DNA of 64,000 bases from NCBI RefSeq assembly GCF_029937575.1, contig NZ_JAPYPS010000005.1, positions 1 through 64,000 on the forward strand. Direction: 5' to 3'. The position numbers were made by a program, and so were the translations under genes. Positions 36,023-44,742 of this stretch are shown one piece after another. The notes below the pieces were generated by a model. That model had not been told where the DNA came from, ran no database searches, and saw nothing but the letters and a program-made list of their open reading frames with translations. Position 1 is the first letter of the stretch; each line of letters starts with the position of its first letter. Source of the DNA: Nocardioides sp. (GTDB taxonomy: Bacteria; Actinomycetota; Actinomycetes; Propionibacteriales; Nocardioidaceae).

Positions 36023-37365
36023 CCCAGACCCCGACAGCACCCACCGAGGCGTTCCGCTTCATCGACGACGACCGTGAGTCGCCGCGATTCCGCGTCAATC
36101 GGCGCGCGATGGTCGACCCGGAGGTGTTCGACCGCGAGCGCGACCGGATCTTCGGCCAGGTCTGGCTATACGTCGGCCACGAGACCGAGCTGAGCAAGCC
36201 CCACGACTTCAAGACCCGCGACGTCGCCGGACGACCGGTCATCTTCGCTCGCGACAAGGCCGGGGCGATCCAGGTCTGGATCAACTCCTGTCCCCACCGC
36301 GGGGCGATGATCTGCCGCGAGCCCGCAGGCAACGCCCGCTTCATGACGTGCTTCTACCACGGCTGGAGCTTCAACACCTCGGGCAAGCTGGTCTCGGTGC
36401 CGGGCGACACGTCGTACGGCCCGGGGTTTCAACGCCCAGGCCTGGCCTCGCCGGCCCGCCTCGACTCCTACCGCGGGTTCGTGTTCATCAGCTTCAACCC
36501 CGACGTCGAGGACCTCGTCGACTACCTCGCCGAGGCGAAGGAGTTCCTGGACCTCGTCTGCGACCAGTCGGAGGTCGGGATGCAGGTGCTCGAGGGCACC
36601 CACGAGTACTCGGTCAAGGCCAACTGGAAGCTGCTCGTCGAGAACAGCTACGACGGCTACCACGCGGTCTCGACCCACCAGCGCTACTTCGAGATGGTGA
36701 CGGCGTCCGGCGTCGAGCTGGATGCCGCCACCCTCGGCGACTCGATCGGCGTCGACCTCGGCAACGGTCACGGCGCCTCGGTTGGCGGGCCCGGCACCGG
36801 CGGCGTCTTCGGCCGGCCGCTCTCGCAGGCCGGGGAGGCCGAGAAAGAGGAGCGCTTCGAGGGCTTCCGCACCAAGTACGGCGGGGCATGGGTCGACCGG
36901 ATGACCGGTGCACGCAACCTGGTGATATTCCCCAACCTCGTGGTAATCGACCTGGTGATGGGGGTCGTGATCCGCAAGATCGACCCGATCCGGCCCGACT
37001 ACATGGAGGTCACGGCCTGGGAGATGGTGCCGCCGGAGGAGGGCGAGGAGCTGAAGAAGCAGCGCCTGGACAACTTCTTGACCTTCTGGGGCCCGGGCGG
37101 GCTCGCCTCCCCCGACGACGTCGAGGCACTCGAGACGTGCCAGCGGTCGTTCGCGGCGCACCGGGAGCTCGAGTGGTCCGATGTCTCCCGCGGGATGTCG
37201 AGCCCGGTGGCCCTGGGCTCCGACGAGCTGCAGATGCGCACGTGGTGGCGCCGCTGGGACCAGCTCGTCAACGACCGGGAGCACCCCGTCGAGCCCCACG
37301 AGCCGCCGAGCGCGCGCTTCCGCGGCGAGCGCGCCGAGCTGCAGGAGCAGACCACCGCGGGTTGA
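36019..37365 (+). CDS. Aromatic-ring-hydroxylating dioxygenase, alpha (large) subunit
   Basis: This catalytic Rieske oxygenase subunit has 448 residues, a normal length. Rieske cluster ligands are C91, H93 (SCPHRG) and C111, H114 (CFYHGW). Mononuclear iron ligands H215 and H220 lie in DGYHAVSTH, with the bridging D212. The protein would take electrons from a ferredoxin (42755 or 43078) and the reductase (43499) and add O2 across a ring. The beta subunit is at 31286. Ring type cannot be told. The gene is followed by a strong terminator. Confidence 0.94.
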   Translation: MTQTPTAPTEAFRFIDDDRESPRFRVNRRAMVDPEVFDRERDRIFGQVWLYVGHETELSKPHDFKTRDVAGRPVIFARDKAGAIQVWINSCPHRGAMICREPAGNARFMTCFYHGWSFNTSGKLVSVPGDTSYGPGFQRPGLASPARLDSYRGFVFISFNPDVEDLVDYLAEAKEFLDLVCDQSEVGMQVLEGTHEYSVKANWKLLVENSYDGYHAVSTHQRYFEMVTASGVELDAATLGDSIGVDLGNGHGASVGGPGTGGVFGRPLSQAGEAEKEERFEGFRTKYGGAWVDRMTGARNLVIFPNLVVIDLVMGVVIRKIDPIRPDYMEVTAWEMVPPEEGEELKKQRLDNFLTFWGPGGLASPDDVEALETCQRSFAAHRELEWSDVSRGMSSPVALGSDELQMRTWWRRWDQLVNDREHPVEPHEPPSARFRGERAELQEQTTAG

Positions 37366-37382
37366 GCCAGCCCCCCGTCACC

Positions 37383-37426
37383 CTCAGCCGAGCGCAGCCC
37401 TGCGGGCACGCTCGGCTGAGTCGTTT
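37383..37426 (+). terminator. Intrinsic terminator after the dioxygenase alpha gene
   Basis: A perfect 12-bp stem CTCAGCCGAGCG (37383-37394) / CGCTCGGCTGAG (37409-37420) is followed by TCGTTT. The loop can pair further. It isolates the hydrolase-like/oxygenase operon from the ABC transporter genes. Confidence 0.85.
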
Positions 37427-37567
37427 CCGGGGCCGGGCGCTGGCCGTCCAGTTGCTCGGCGTGGCGTTCCGTCCCACGGGATCGGTGTTTCGCGCGCCGC
37501 CCGCATGTGGGTCAGGCTCCGACAGTCCGCCCGTTCGGGCTCTCAGGGCCGCCCTGGCAGCGGCCAC

Positions 37568-37584
37568 GTTCCAACCGCCGGAAC
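37568..37584. promoter_or_regulatory. IclR-type box 7 before the ABC importer operon
   Basis: GTTCCAACCGCCGGAAC matches the consensus, 63 bp before the GTG of the first transporter gene. CACACT at 37615-37620 is at the usual -10 distance. A weaker, one-armed copy lies at 37466. Uptake would thus be co-induced with the catabolic enzymes. Confidence 0.78.
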
Positions 37585-37647
37585 TTCGCATGGAGCCTGA
37601 AATGTCGCCCACGTCACACTGCAGCACCGAGCACCAGGAGGACCACC

Positions 37648-38409
37648 GTGACCAGACTCGTCGTCGATGACCTGTCGATGCGCTTTGGAGGCATCACCGC
37701 GCTCGATGGGCTGTCCCTGACCATCGAGCGGGGTCAGATCTGCGGGCTGATCGGTCCCAACGGGGCCGGCAAGACCACGCTCTTCAACTGCGTCAGCCGG
37801 ATCTACCAGCCCGACGAGGGCCGGATCCTGCTCGACGACCTCGACCTGCTGAGCGTGCCCGCCCACGGGATCGCGGCCAAGGGCGTCGCCCGCACGTTTC
37901 AGAACCTCGGGCTCTTCCCGTCGCTGAACTTCCTCGAGAACACCATGGCCGGCGCCTACCCGCGCGGGCGTACCGGATTCGTCCGGGCACTGACCCGGGT
38001 CGGAGTCCGCCGCGAGGAACGCACCATCCGCGCTGATGCCTATCGGCTCCTGGAGTTTCTCGAGCTGGAGCACCTGGCGTTCACGCCCGCCGCAGACCAG
38101 CCCTTCGGCACCCTCAAGCGTCTCGAGCTGGCCCGCGCTCTCGCCGCTCGGCCGCAGCTGCTGCTGCTCGACGAACCGGCAGGTGGTCTGACCCATGCCG
38201 AGGTCGACGAGCTCGCCCAGACGATCAAGCGGGTGCGCGACGAGCTCGGCCTCACCGTGCTGCTGGTCGAGCACCACATGGCGATGGTCATGGGCATCTC
38301 CGATCAGGTCGTGGCAATGAACTTCGGCAAGAAGATCGCCGAGGGTACGCCGGCCGAGGTGCGCCAGCACCCCGAGGTCGTCGCTGCCTACCTGGGGACG
38401 CGCGCATGA
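37648..38409 (+). CDS. livG: ABC importer ATP-binding protein, LivG type
   Basis: One of two ATPases of a branched-chain amino-acid/amide-type (HAAT) importer. It has 253 residues with Walker A GPNGAGKTT, the long LivG insertion between Walker A and the signature, a signature variant FGTLKRLELARAL, Walker B LLLLDEP and the H-loop HHM. The GTG at 37648 follows AGGAGG. In catabolic islands this transporter family often carries aromatic or alicyclic acids rather than amino acids, so the symbol is a family name. It overlaps livF by ATGA. Confidence 0.93.
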   Translation: MTRLVVDDLSMRFGGITALDGLSLTIERGQICGLIGPNGAGKTTLFNCVSRIYQPDEGRILLDDLDLLSVPAHGIAAKGVARTFQNLGLFPSLNFLENTMAGAYPRGRTGFVRALTRVGVRREERTIRADAYRLLEFLELEHLAFTPAADQPFGTLKRLELARALAARPQLLLLDEPAGGLTHAEVDELAQTIKRVRDELGLTVLLVEHHMAMVMGISDQVVAMNFGKKIAEGTPAEVRQHPEVVAAYLGTRA

Positions 38410-39113
38410 GTCTCCTGCGGATCAGCGCCATGCAGGCCGGGTACGGCGCCGGCGACGTGCTCCACGGCGTTGACCTCACCGTTGAGGAAGGCGAGATCGT
38501 GGTCGTGCTCGGCGCCAACGGCGCCGGCAAGACCACCCTGATGCGGGCCGTCTCGGGCATGATCGCGCGGCGCGGCACGATCGAGCTCGACGGCAGGAGC
38601 ATCATCAAGGCCTCCGCCGACGCGATCGTGCGCGACGGCCTCGCGCAGGTGCCGCAGGGTCGTGGCACCGTCGTCGACCTCACCGTCGAGGAGAACCTCC
38701 GAGCCGGCGCCCACGTACGCAAGGGGAAGGGCCTCGCCGAGGACCTCGAGCGGTGGTACACGACGTACCCAAGACTGGCGGAGCGGCGCAAGCAGAAGGC
38801 CGGGCTCCTCTCGGGTGGCGAGCAGCAGATGCTCGCCATCTCGCGGGCGATGATGAGCCGGCCGCGGCTGCTGCTGTGCGACGAGCCGAGCCTTGGTCTC
38901 TCGCCCCTCCTCACTGAGGAGCTCTTCGCCTCGCTGAGGCAGATCAACGCAGAGCTCGGGATGTCGATCCTCGTGGTCGAGCAGAATGCCATGATCGCCC
39001 TGGAGATCGCTGCGCGCGGCTACCTCCTCGAGGTCGGGGTGATGGGCGCTGCGCGTCCGGCCGCCGAATTCGCAAGCGACGACTCAATCCGCGCCGCCTA
39101 CCTGGGAGCGTGA
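38406..39113 (+). CDS. livF: ABC importer ATP-binding protein, LivF type
   Basis: This second ATPase of the importer has 235 residues, with Walker A GANGAGKTT, the signature LSGGEQQMLAISRAM, Walker B LLLCDEP and LSPLL in the D-loop. It ends in RAAYLGA, a LivF hallmark. It is translated with livG (ATGA overlap) and would form the ATPase heterodimer under LivH/LivM. Confidence 0.93.
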   Translation: MSLLRISAMQAGYGAGDVLHGVDLTVEEGEIVVVLGANGAGKTTLMRAVSGMIARRGTIELDGRSIIKASADAIVRDGLAQVPQGRGTVVDLTVEENLRAGAHVRKGKGLAEDLERWYTTYPRLAERRKQKAGLLSGGEQQMLAISRAMMSRPRLLLCDEPSLGLSPLLTEELFASLRQINAELGMSILVVEQNAMIALEIAARGYLLEVGVMGAARPAAEFASDDSIRAAYLGA

Positions 39114-39123
39114 GACGCACGCC

Positions 39124-40014
39124 ATGGATCTTCTGATCGCTCGTATCGTCGACGGTTTCAACAACGGCGTGGTCTACGGCTTCCTGGCCTTGGCGCTCGT
39201 GTGCGTCTACCGCGGCACCGGCCACCTCAACCTCGCACAAGGTGAGATGGCGATGTTCTCCGCATTCATCGCCTACGCCTTGCACGCCGTCGGCTTTCCG
39301 GTCGTGCTCGCCATCCTGGGTGCGGTGGCGATCGGCTTCATCGCCGGCGGGGTCGTGGAGCGGGTGCTGATCCGACCACTGGGTCACGGTGCTGACTACT
39401 CGATCCTTCTGGTCACGATCGGCCTGTTCCTGGTGCTCAACGCCGGGGCCGGGGTGATCTGGGGCGGTGACCCGCTGACCTTTCCGGCGGCCGTGCCCTC
39501 CGCGCCCGACGACTACATCTCCTTCTTCGGCACTCGGCTGCGCTACCAGCAGCTGCTGATCCTCGCGGTGCTCCTCGTCGTGATGACGGCGCTCTACCTG
39601 CTCTTCAAGTACACCCGCCTTGGCCTGGCCATGCGGGTCACCGCGGGCAACCCCGACAGCGCCCGCCTCCTCGGCATGCGGGTCAACCAGATCAACTCCC
39701 TCGGCTGGGCGCTCGCCGCCGCAGTGGGGGCGCTCGTCGGAGGGTTGATCTCACCGTCGACGACGCTGACGACGGGCATGATGTTCAACTTCCTGATCTA
39801 CGCCGCCGCGGCGGCAACCCTCGGCGGCTTCGACAGCCCCGGCGGCGCGGTGCTCGCGGGCATCGTGCTGGGCGTCCTGGAGAACCTCATCGGCAGCTAC
39901 ATCTCGTGGGTCGGTTCCGACCTCAAGCAGGCGGTCGCCCTCGTCATCCTCCTCGGGGTCCTCATGGTCAGACCGACCGGACTTTTCGGCACCAAGAAAG
40001 TGGAGCGAGTCTGA
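39124..40014 (+). CDS. livH: ABC importer permease, LivH type
   Basis: This integral membrane protein of 296 residues has about eight hydrophobic helices. It carries the family start GFNNGVVYGFLALALVCVY and the coupling motif near AMRVTAGNPDSARLLGMRVNQIN (EAA-like loop). It forms the membrane channel with LivM. The stop overlaps the livM ATG (TGATG). Confidence 0.93.
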   Translation: MDLLIARIVDGFNNGVVYGFLALALVCVYRGTGHLNLAQGEMAMFSAFIAYALHAVGFPVVLAILGAVAIGFIAGGVVERVLIRPLGHGADYSILLVTIGLFLVLNAGAGVIWGGDPLTFPAAVPSAPDDYISFFGTRLRYQQLLILAVLLVVMTALYLLFKYTRLGLAMRVTAGNPDSARLLGMRVNQINSLGWALAAAVGALVGGLISPSTTLTTGMMFNFLIYAAAAATLGGFDSPGGAVLAGIVLGVLENLIGSYISWVGSDLKQAVALVILLGVLMVRPTGLFGTKKVERV

Positions 40015-41150
40015 TGGCCCTTCCTCTGGAGATTCGCGCCGGCAGCCGCGTCGACCTCTCATGGCGCCTGGGCCGGGTGCTCGGCATCGTGCTGCTGGTC
40101 GTCACGACGCCCTACCTGGTTGAGACCTTCCGACTGAGCCAGATCACCGGCGCCCTGATCCTGGCCATCGCGGTCGTCGGGCTCAACCTGCTGTCGGGCT
40201 TCGCAGGGCAGATCTCACTCGGTCACGCGGCGTTCTTCGGGATCGGCGCCTACACGACCGGGGTCATGACCGTCACCTACGACTACGGGGTGGTGACGTC
40301 GATCGTCGCCGGGATGGCGCTGTGCTTCGTCGTCGGGGTCGTGGTGGGCCTGCCGGCCCTGCGGGTGCAGGGCATGTACCTCGCCCTGGTCACGCTCGCG
40401 GTGGGGGTGCTCCTTCCGAGTCTGATCCGGCGCTTCGACGACCTGACCGGGGGCTCCTCGGGGCTCTTCGGCATGACGTTCGACGCACCCGAGGGGATCA
40501 CCTACTTCGTGGGACGGGCCGGGCAGACGGTGTGGCTCTACTACGTCACCGTCGTGGCCCTGTTGCTGTCGTGCCTGGTGGTGTGGAACCTGATGACCGG
40601 TCGCGTCGGCCGTGCCGTGATCACGCTGCGCGACAACGAGGCGGCAGCCACGGTCATGGGGGTCAACCGGGCGTTCGTGCGCACGGTCGTCTTCGGAATC
40701 TCGGCGGCGATCGCCGGGCTCGCCGGAAGTCTGTTCGCGGTCAACTCCGGCGTGCTGACGCCCGAGACGGTGAGTCTCCTGCTCACGATCAACCTGCTTG
40801 TCGCGATGGTGCTCGGCGGGAGCGGCAGCTTCTGGGGACCGGTGTTCGGCGCCTTCATCATCTACTTCGTGCCGGTGTGGACCAGCGATCTCAGCCAGGG
40901 TCCGATCTCGGGGGTCATCTTCGGTGCCCTGGTGATCGCGCTCGTCTTCGTGCTGCCGGGAGGGCTCGCCGGCGGTCTCACCTCGCTGCTGCGACGCCTG
41001 GTCATCGTCGTGCCGCAGCCGCCTACCCAGGGCGAGGTCGACCAGACCTCGTCGCTTCCCGACGACCTCTCCGACGACCCCGCCGGGTTCGAGGCAGAAC
41101 CGACCACCGACCCGGAGCCGAGACCGGCCGCCAGACTGGCCCGCCGCTAG
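40014..41150 (+). CDS. livM: ABC importer permease, LivM type
   Basis: This second permease of 378 residues has LNLLSGFAGQISLGHAAFFG and LRDNEAAATVMGVNRAFVR (coupling loop), both typical of LivM. The last 50 residues are a charged, Pro-rich cytoplasmic tail longer than usual. It begins at the ATG that overlaps the livH stop. Confidence 0.93.
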   Translation: MALPLEIRAGSRVDLSWRLGRVLGIVLLVVTTPYLVETFRLSQITGALILAIAVVGLNLLSGFAGQISLGHAAFFGIGAYTTGVMTVTYDYGVVTSIVAGMALCFVVGVVVGLPALRVQGMYLALVTLAVGVLLPSLIRRFDDLTGGSSGLFGMTFDAPEGITYFVGRAGQTVWLYYVTVVALLLSCLVVWNLMTGRVGRAVITLRDNEAAATVMGVNRAFVRTVVFGISAAIAGLAGSLFAVNSGVLTPETVSLLLTINLLVAMVLGGSGSFWGPVFGAFIIYFVPVWTSDLSQGPISGVIFGALVIALVFVLPGGLAGGLTSLLRRLVIVVPQPPTQGEVDQTSSLPDDLSDDPAGFEAEPTTDPEPRPAARLARR

Positions 41151-41276
41151 CGGGCCACGCCGAGCCCGACGTCCTTCGGGGGACATCGCAAGTCCAGCAC
41201 GTCAGTCCATCACCCACCTGCGGCCGGGAGTGGCACCCGCCGCTGCCCCGCAAGAATCACCCGAGAAGGAACCGCC

Positions 41277-42608
41277 ATGCCCAAGAGAACACCACTGCTC
41301 GCCCTGGTCGCGACCGTGACGGCCATCGCCGTCACCGCCTGTGGCGGCGCCCCAGGCGCCGAGGAAGGCGGCTCGTCCTCCGACAACAGCGATGCCGCGA
41401 GCGCCGCCGCCGAGGTGCTCGGCATCGATCTGGCGGAGTGCCCGGCCGACGTCACCGACCCTCTGCCGGCCGAGGCGAACGTCGGCCTCACACTGCCGTT
41501 GACCGGGGGTCCGGCGACCGCGTTCGCGGTCCTGGGGCCCGGTGCGGAAGCCGCCCTCGAGCAGGCGAACGCCGAGGCGGGTCTCGACACGAAGTTCAAC
41601 CTCATCCAGAAGGACGACCAGTTCCTCCCGGACAAGACCGTCGCCGCGGTGCAGGAGCTGATCCAACAGGACGAGGTCGTAGCGATGACCGGGGTCACCG
41701 GTACCGCCGCCGTGCTGGCGATCCGCGACCTGCTCAAGCGGGACTGCATCCCCGGGGTCAGCCTGCCGGGCGGTGGCGCCGGCGCCGCCGACCCCGACTA
41801 CCCCGAGGTCGTGCAGGGCGCGACGCCGTTCTCCCTGGACGCACGCATCTGGGTCGAGAGCGTCAACGAGCAGTTCCCCGACGGCGCCAAAATCGCCACC
41901 TTCATCGGCAACACCGAGTCGGGCAACGACTACGCCCTCCAGATCGACCGCTGGCTGGAGGAGACAGACTCCAAGAGCGAGATCGTCTCGGCCGAGACGA
42001 TCGAAGCGGCCGACGCCGCGGCCCCATCCTCGCAGGTGACCACGATGCGCAACAGCGACGCAGACGTGCTCTTCGCCGCCCCGACCGGTGCACAGTGCAT
42101 CTCGGTCCTGACCGAGGCAGCCAACCAAGGTTGGAAGCCGGTGACCTACCTGACGACCAACTGCGGCTCGTCGACGTACCTCGGGGCCACTGGCCCCGCC
42201 GGCGAGGGCGTGCTCGTGGTGCAGCCGTTCAAGGACATCAACTCGCCGCGGTTCGCTGACGACGAGGGAGTCGCCGAGGTGCGTGCGGCCCTGGAGAAGT
42301 ACTCACCGGACGCCGACCTCGAGAACACCACGACCTACAGCGGCTACACCTACGCCGAGGCCCTCGTGGAGGCCGCCAGGGCCGCTGCCGACTCCGAGCT
42401 CGGCCTCAGCAGGCTGGGGATCATCGTCGCCGCACGTCAGCTCGACTTCCACTCGCCGATGCTGGTCGACGGGGTCGACTTCACCGTCGACGGGCTGGAG
42501 GACATGGTGCCGATCGAGGCCGCCGAGCTCAACGCGTGGTCGGTCGACGAGGGCGGCTTCGTGCAGGGCGAGCTCTACGACTTCGAGGGCCAGCTCACCG
42601 AGCAGTAG
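41277..42608 (+). CDS. ABC importer substrate-binding lipoprotein (LivJ/K type)
   Basis: This extracytoplasmic receptor of 443 residues has a lipoprotein signal peptide with lipobox VTAC, giving Cys22 as the lipidated N terminus. The mature protein has the periplasmic-binding fold type I (NVGLTLPLTGGPATAF, KTVAAVQELIQQDEVVAMTG, YSGYTYAEALVEAAR). The binding site cannot be interpreted for substrate by eye. It closes the importer operon. AGAAGGAA precedes the ATG. A strong GC hairpin lies 31 bp after the stop. Confidence 0.93.
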   Translation: MPKRTPLLALVATVTAIAVTACGGAPGAEEGGSSSDNSDAASAAAEVLGIDLAECPADVTDPLPAEANVGLTLPLTGGPATAFAVLGPGAEAALEQANAEAGLDTKFNLIQKDDQFLPDKTVAAVQELIQQDEVVAMTGVTGTAAVLAIRDLLKRDCIPGVSLPGGGAGAADPDYPEVVQGATPFSLDARIWVESVNEQFPDGAKIATFIGNTESGNDYALQIDRWLEETDSKSEIVSAETIEAADAAAPSSQVTTMRNSDADVLFAAPTGAQCISVLTEAANQGWKPVTYLTTNCGSSTYLGATGPAGEGVLVVQPFKDINSPRFADDEGVAEVRAALEKYSPDADLENTTTYSGYTYAEALVEAARAAADSELGLSRLGIIVAARQLDFHSPMLVDGVDFTVDGLEDMVPIEAAELNAWSVDEGGFVQGELYDFEGQLTEQ

Positions 42609-42639
42609 GCCCCGACTCGCCCGCACCGGCACGCGACGC

Positions 42640-42667
42640 GGCCCGGCCACCTCCCGGTGGCCGGGCC
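42640..42667 (+). terminator. Strong GC hairpin after the importer operon, no U-tract
   Basis: GGCCCGGCCACC (42640-42651) pairs perfectly with GGTGGCCGGGCC (42656-42667) around a 4-base loop. No T run follows, so termination would be non-classical. It abuts IclR-type box 8 only 7 bp downstream. Confidence 0.55.
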
Positions 42668-42674
42668 ACGGTGT

Positions 42675-42691
42675 GTTCCACGGGGCAGAAC
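42675..42691. promoter_or_regulatory. IclR-type box 8 before the ferredoxin genes
   Basis: GTTCCACGGGGCAGAAC keeps both arms except for one right-arm base, 63 bp before the GTG of the first Rieske ferredoxin. GAGACT (42721-42726) may be the -10; the same hexamer is used at box 5. Confidence 0.7.
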
Positions 42692-42754
42692 GTGGCCTGG
42701 GGTGCGCCCCCGCCCGCAGCGAGACTTCACGACATGACAGCGAAAGGATCCACG

Positions 42755-43075
42755 GTGAGCAAGCGCCTGTTCGCCTGCCCCGTCGACGGTCTGCCACCCG
42801 GCACGTCGATGACACTCGACGGAACGCAGCCGCCGATTGCCCTGCACCGCACCGAGCAGGGTCGCTTCTTCGCGACTGCCGACACCTGCACGCACGAGGA
42901 GTGGTCGCTCGGCGACGAGGGAGACCTCGAGGGCGACGAGCTCGTCTGCCCCCTCCACCTCGCGCGCTTTGACCTCGTCACCGGCAAGCCGCTGTGCCTG
43001 CCGGCGACCCTCGCGCTCGACGTCTACGACGTCGTGATCGAGGGCGACCGGGTCTTCGTCGTCACTGCCGTCTGA
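42755..43075 (+). CDS. Rieske-type [2Fe-2S] ferredoxin 1
   Basis: This electron carrier to a Rieske oxygenase has 106 residues. Cluster ligands are in DTCTHEEWSLGDEG (C-x-H) and LVCPLHLARFD (C-x2-H), with LxTGKPLCLPA after them as in BphF/NdoA-type ferredoxins. I chose the GTG at 42755 because AAAGGA lies 7 nt upstream. An ATG at 42734 would add seven residues and has no ribosome site. The second ferredoxin follows 2 bp after the stop. Confidence 0.9.
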   Translation: MSKRLFACPVDGLPPGTSMTLDGTQPPIALHRTEQGRFFATADTCTHEEWSLGDEGDLEGDELVCPLHLARFDLVTGKPLCLPATLALDVYDVVIEGDRVFVVTAV

Positions 43076-43077
43076 CC

Positions 43078-43416
43078 GTGAGTCGCCCGCTGCGCATCGC
43101 GTCGCTGGCCGACCTTCCACCCGGCGGGAGCCTGCTCGTCGCGCGGGCTCTCACCGGGCTCGACGACGACGTGGCGCTGCTGCGCGAGCAGGACGGCACC
43201 GTGCACGCGGTCGACGACTCCTGCACCCATTGGATCGCCTCGCTCGCACGAGGCTGGGTGCGCGACGGGTGCGTCGTGTGCCCGGCCCACGCGGCGACCT
43301 ACGACCTACGCACGGGCGTGGAGCTGACAACAGCGCACCTGCCGCCCGTGCGGGTGCACCGTCTCGCGGTGTGCGGCGACGACATCTACCTGGTCCAGGA
43401 CAAGGGAGCCGGCTAG
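43078..43416 (+). CDS. Rieske-type [2Fe-2S] ferredoxin 2
   Basis: This second small Rieske protein of 112 residues has ligands in DDSCTHWIASLARGW (C-x-H) and CVVCPAHAATYDLRTG (C-x2-H). It differs clearly from ferredoxin 1 (little shared sequence outside the cluster), so this is not a recent duplication. The GTG start, directly after the previous TGA, implies translational coupling. Two ferredoxins in tandem could serve two oxygenases or give different potentials. Confidence 0.87.
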   Translation: MSRPLRIASLADLPPGGSLLVARALTGLDDDVALLREQDGTVHAVDDSCTHWIASLARGWVRDGCVVCPAHAATYDLRTGVELTTAHLPPVRVHRLAVCGDDIYLVQDKGAG

Positions 43417-43439
43417 CCCCCCCGCGGGCCGGTGTGCCG

Positions 43440-43456
43440 GTTCCAGCCAGCGGTAC
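43440..43456. promoter_or_regulatory. IclR-type box 9 before the ferredoxin reductase
   Basis: GTTCCAGCCAGCGGTAC matches the consensus with one mismatch in the right arm and lies 42 bp before the GTG of the reductase gene, the same distance as at the leaderless promoters. Confidence 0.65.
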
Positions 43457-43498
43457 TCCGCGTTGTCGCGGTCACGGCGCGAGACGAAGGTGGACGTC

Positions 43499-44689
43499 GT
43501 GAGCATCCTCGTCGTCGGCGCCTCCGTCGCAGGTCTTCGCACAGTCCAGGCCTTGCGCATGAAGGGGTATTCCGGACCCATCACCCTGCTCGGCGAGGAG
43601 CCGCACCCGCCCTACGACAAGCCGCCGCTCTCCAAGGAGATGCTGCTGCCCGACGGCGACGGGGAAGCCATCCTTCTGGCCACCGAGGAGCAGCTGACCG
43701 AGCTCGACGTCGACCTCCGCCTCGGTGTCCGAGCGGCCGCGCTGGACGTCGCCGCCCGCACCGTGACGACCGTGGATGGCGAGGCGGTCGGCTTCGAGCG
43801 GCTCGTGATCGCCACCGGTGCCACCCCGCGCCGGCTGCCCGGCACCGAGCACCTCGCCGGGGTGCACACGATCCGCACTGCCGAGGACGCCGTAGCGTTG
43901 CGCACCGCGCTTCCTGGGGCCTCCGACGTGGTGGTCGTCGGGGCAGGCTTCATCGGCGCCGAGTTCGCTGCCGCGGTTCGTCTGCACGGGGCCACCGCGA
44001 CCCTGGTGGAGGCCCAGACTGTGCCGCTGGCCCACGTGCTCGGCGCCGAGGTCGGGCGGCGTCTCGCCGACATCCACGCAGCACAGGGCAACACGCTCCT
44101 CACCGGCATCGGCGTGGCCCACATCGAGGGGGACGAACGCGTGCAGGCCGTCGTGCTGACCGACGGACGGCGACTCCCGGCGGACCTGGTCGTGGTCGGG
44201 ATCGGCGCCGTCCCCGCCACCGACTGGCTGGAGTCGTCAGGGCTGCCGATCGCCGACGGGGTGGAATGCGAGGCCGACCTGCGCGTGATCGGCACCGACG
44301 GCATCTACGCCGCCGGTGACGTCGCCCGGTGGCCGCACGCCCACTACGGCTTCGACGTGCGCATCGAGCACTGGACCAACGCCAACGAGCACGCCGACCT
44401 GGTCGCGTCCGCGATCACCGGCTCGCCGCCGCCGCGCACCCAGCTGCCCTACGTCTGGTCCGACCAGTACGGCCACCGGATCCAGATCGTCGGGCGCCCA
44501 AACATGGGTCGCTCCGCTCACCTGGTCGGCACCGTCGCCGATGGCGACCTGCTCGCGGCCTTCACCGACGAGGGTGGTGCGCTCGTCGGTGCCGTCGTGG
44601 TCGACGACGTCCGCGCGTTCATGAAATGCCGCAAGGCGATCGCGGCCCGCGCCCCGTGGACCGGCGTCGGACTCGTCGCGACCCGCTGA
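43499..44689 (+). CDS. FAD-dependent ferredoxin reductase (BphG/rubredoxin-reductase type)
   Basis: The protein transfers electrons from NADH to the Rieske ferredoxins. The 396-residue protein has GASVAGLRTVQALR (FAD), PYDKPPLSKEML, the NAD motif VVGAGFIGAEFAA, and the C-terminal GIYAAGDVARWPH (FAD). The GTG at 43499 follows GAAGGTGG; a GTG at 43490 is an alternative. With 42755 and 43078 it supplies the electron chain of the dioxygenase at 36019/31286. Confidence 0.92.
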   Translation: MSILVVGASVAGLRTVQALRMKGYSGPITLLGEEPHPPYDKPPLSKEMLLPDGDGEAILLATEEQLTELDVDLRLGVRAAALDVAARTVTTVDGEAVGFERLVIATGATPRRLPGTEHLAGVHTIRTAEDAVALRTALPGASDVVVVGAGFIGAEFAAAVRLHGATATLVEAQTVPLAHVLGAEVGRRLADIHAAQGNTLLTGIGVAHIEGDERVQAVVLTDGRRLPADLVVVGIGAVPATDWLESSGLPIADGVECEADLRVIGTDGIYAAGDVARWPHAHYGFDVRIEHWTNANEHADLVASAITGSPPPRTQLPYVWSDQYGHRIQIVGRPNMGRSAHLVGTVADGDLLAAFTDEGGALVGAVVVDDVRAFMKCRKAIAARAPWTGVGLVATR

Positions 44690-44742
44690 GCCACGTCGCC
44701 CGACTTGACCTCAACCCGACCCAGCAACCGAAGGAGAGTTCC

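Noticed and set aside
37466-37482. Possible extra IclR-type box GTTCCG-N5-CGGGAT
   Set aside because: Only the left arm fits; the right arm has two mismatches in its critical bases and a good box lies at 37568.
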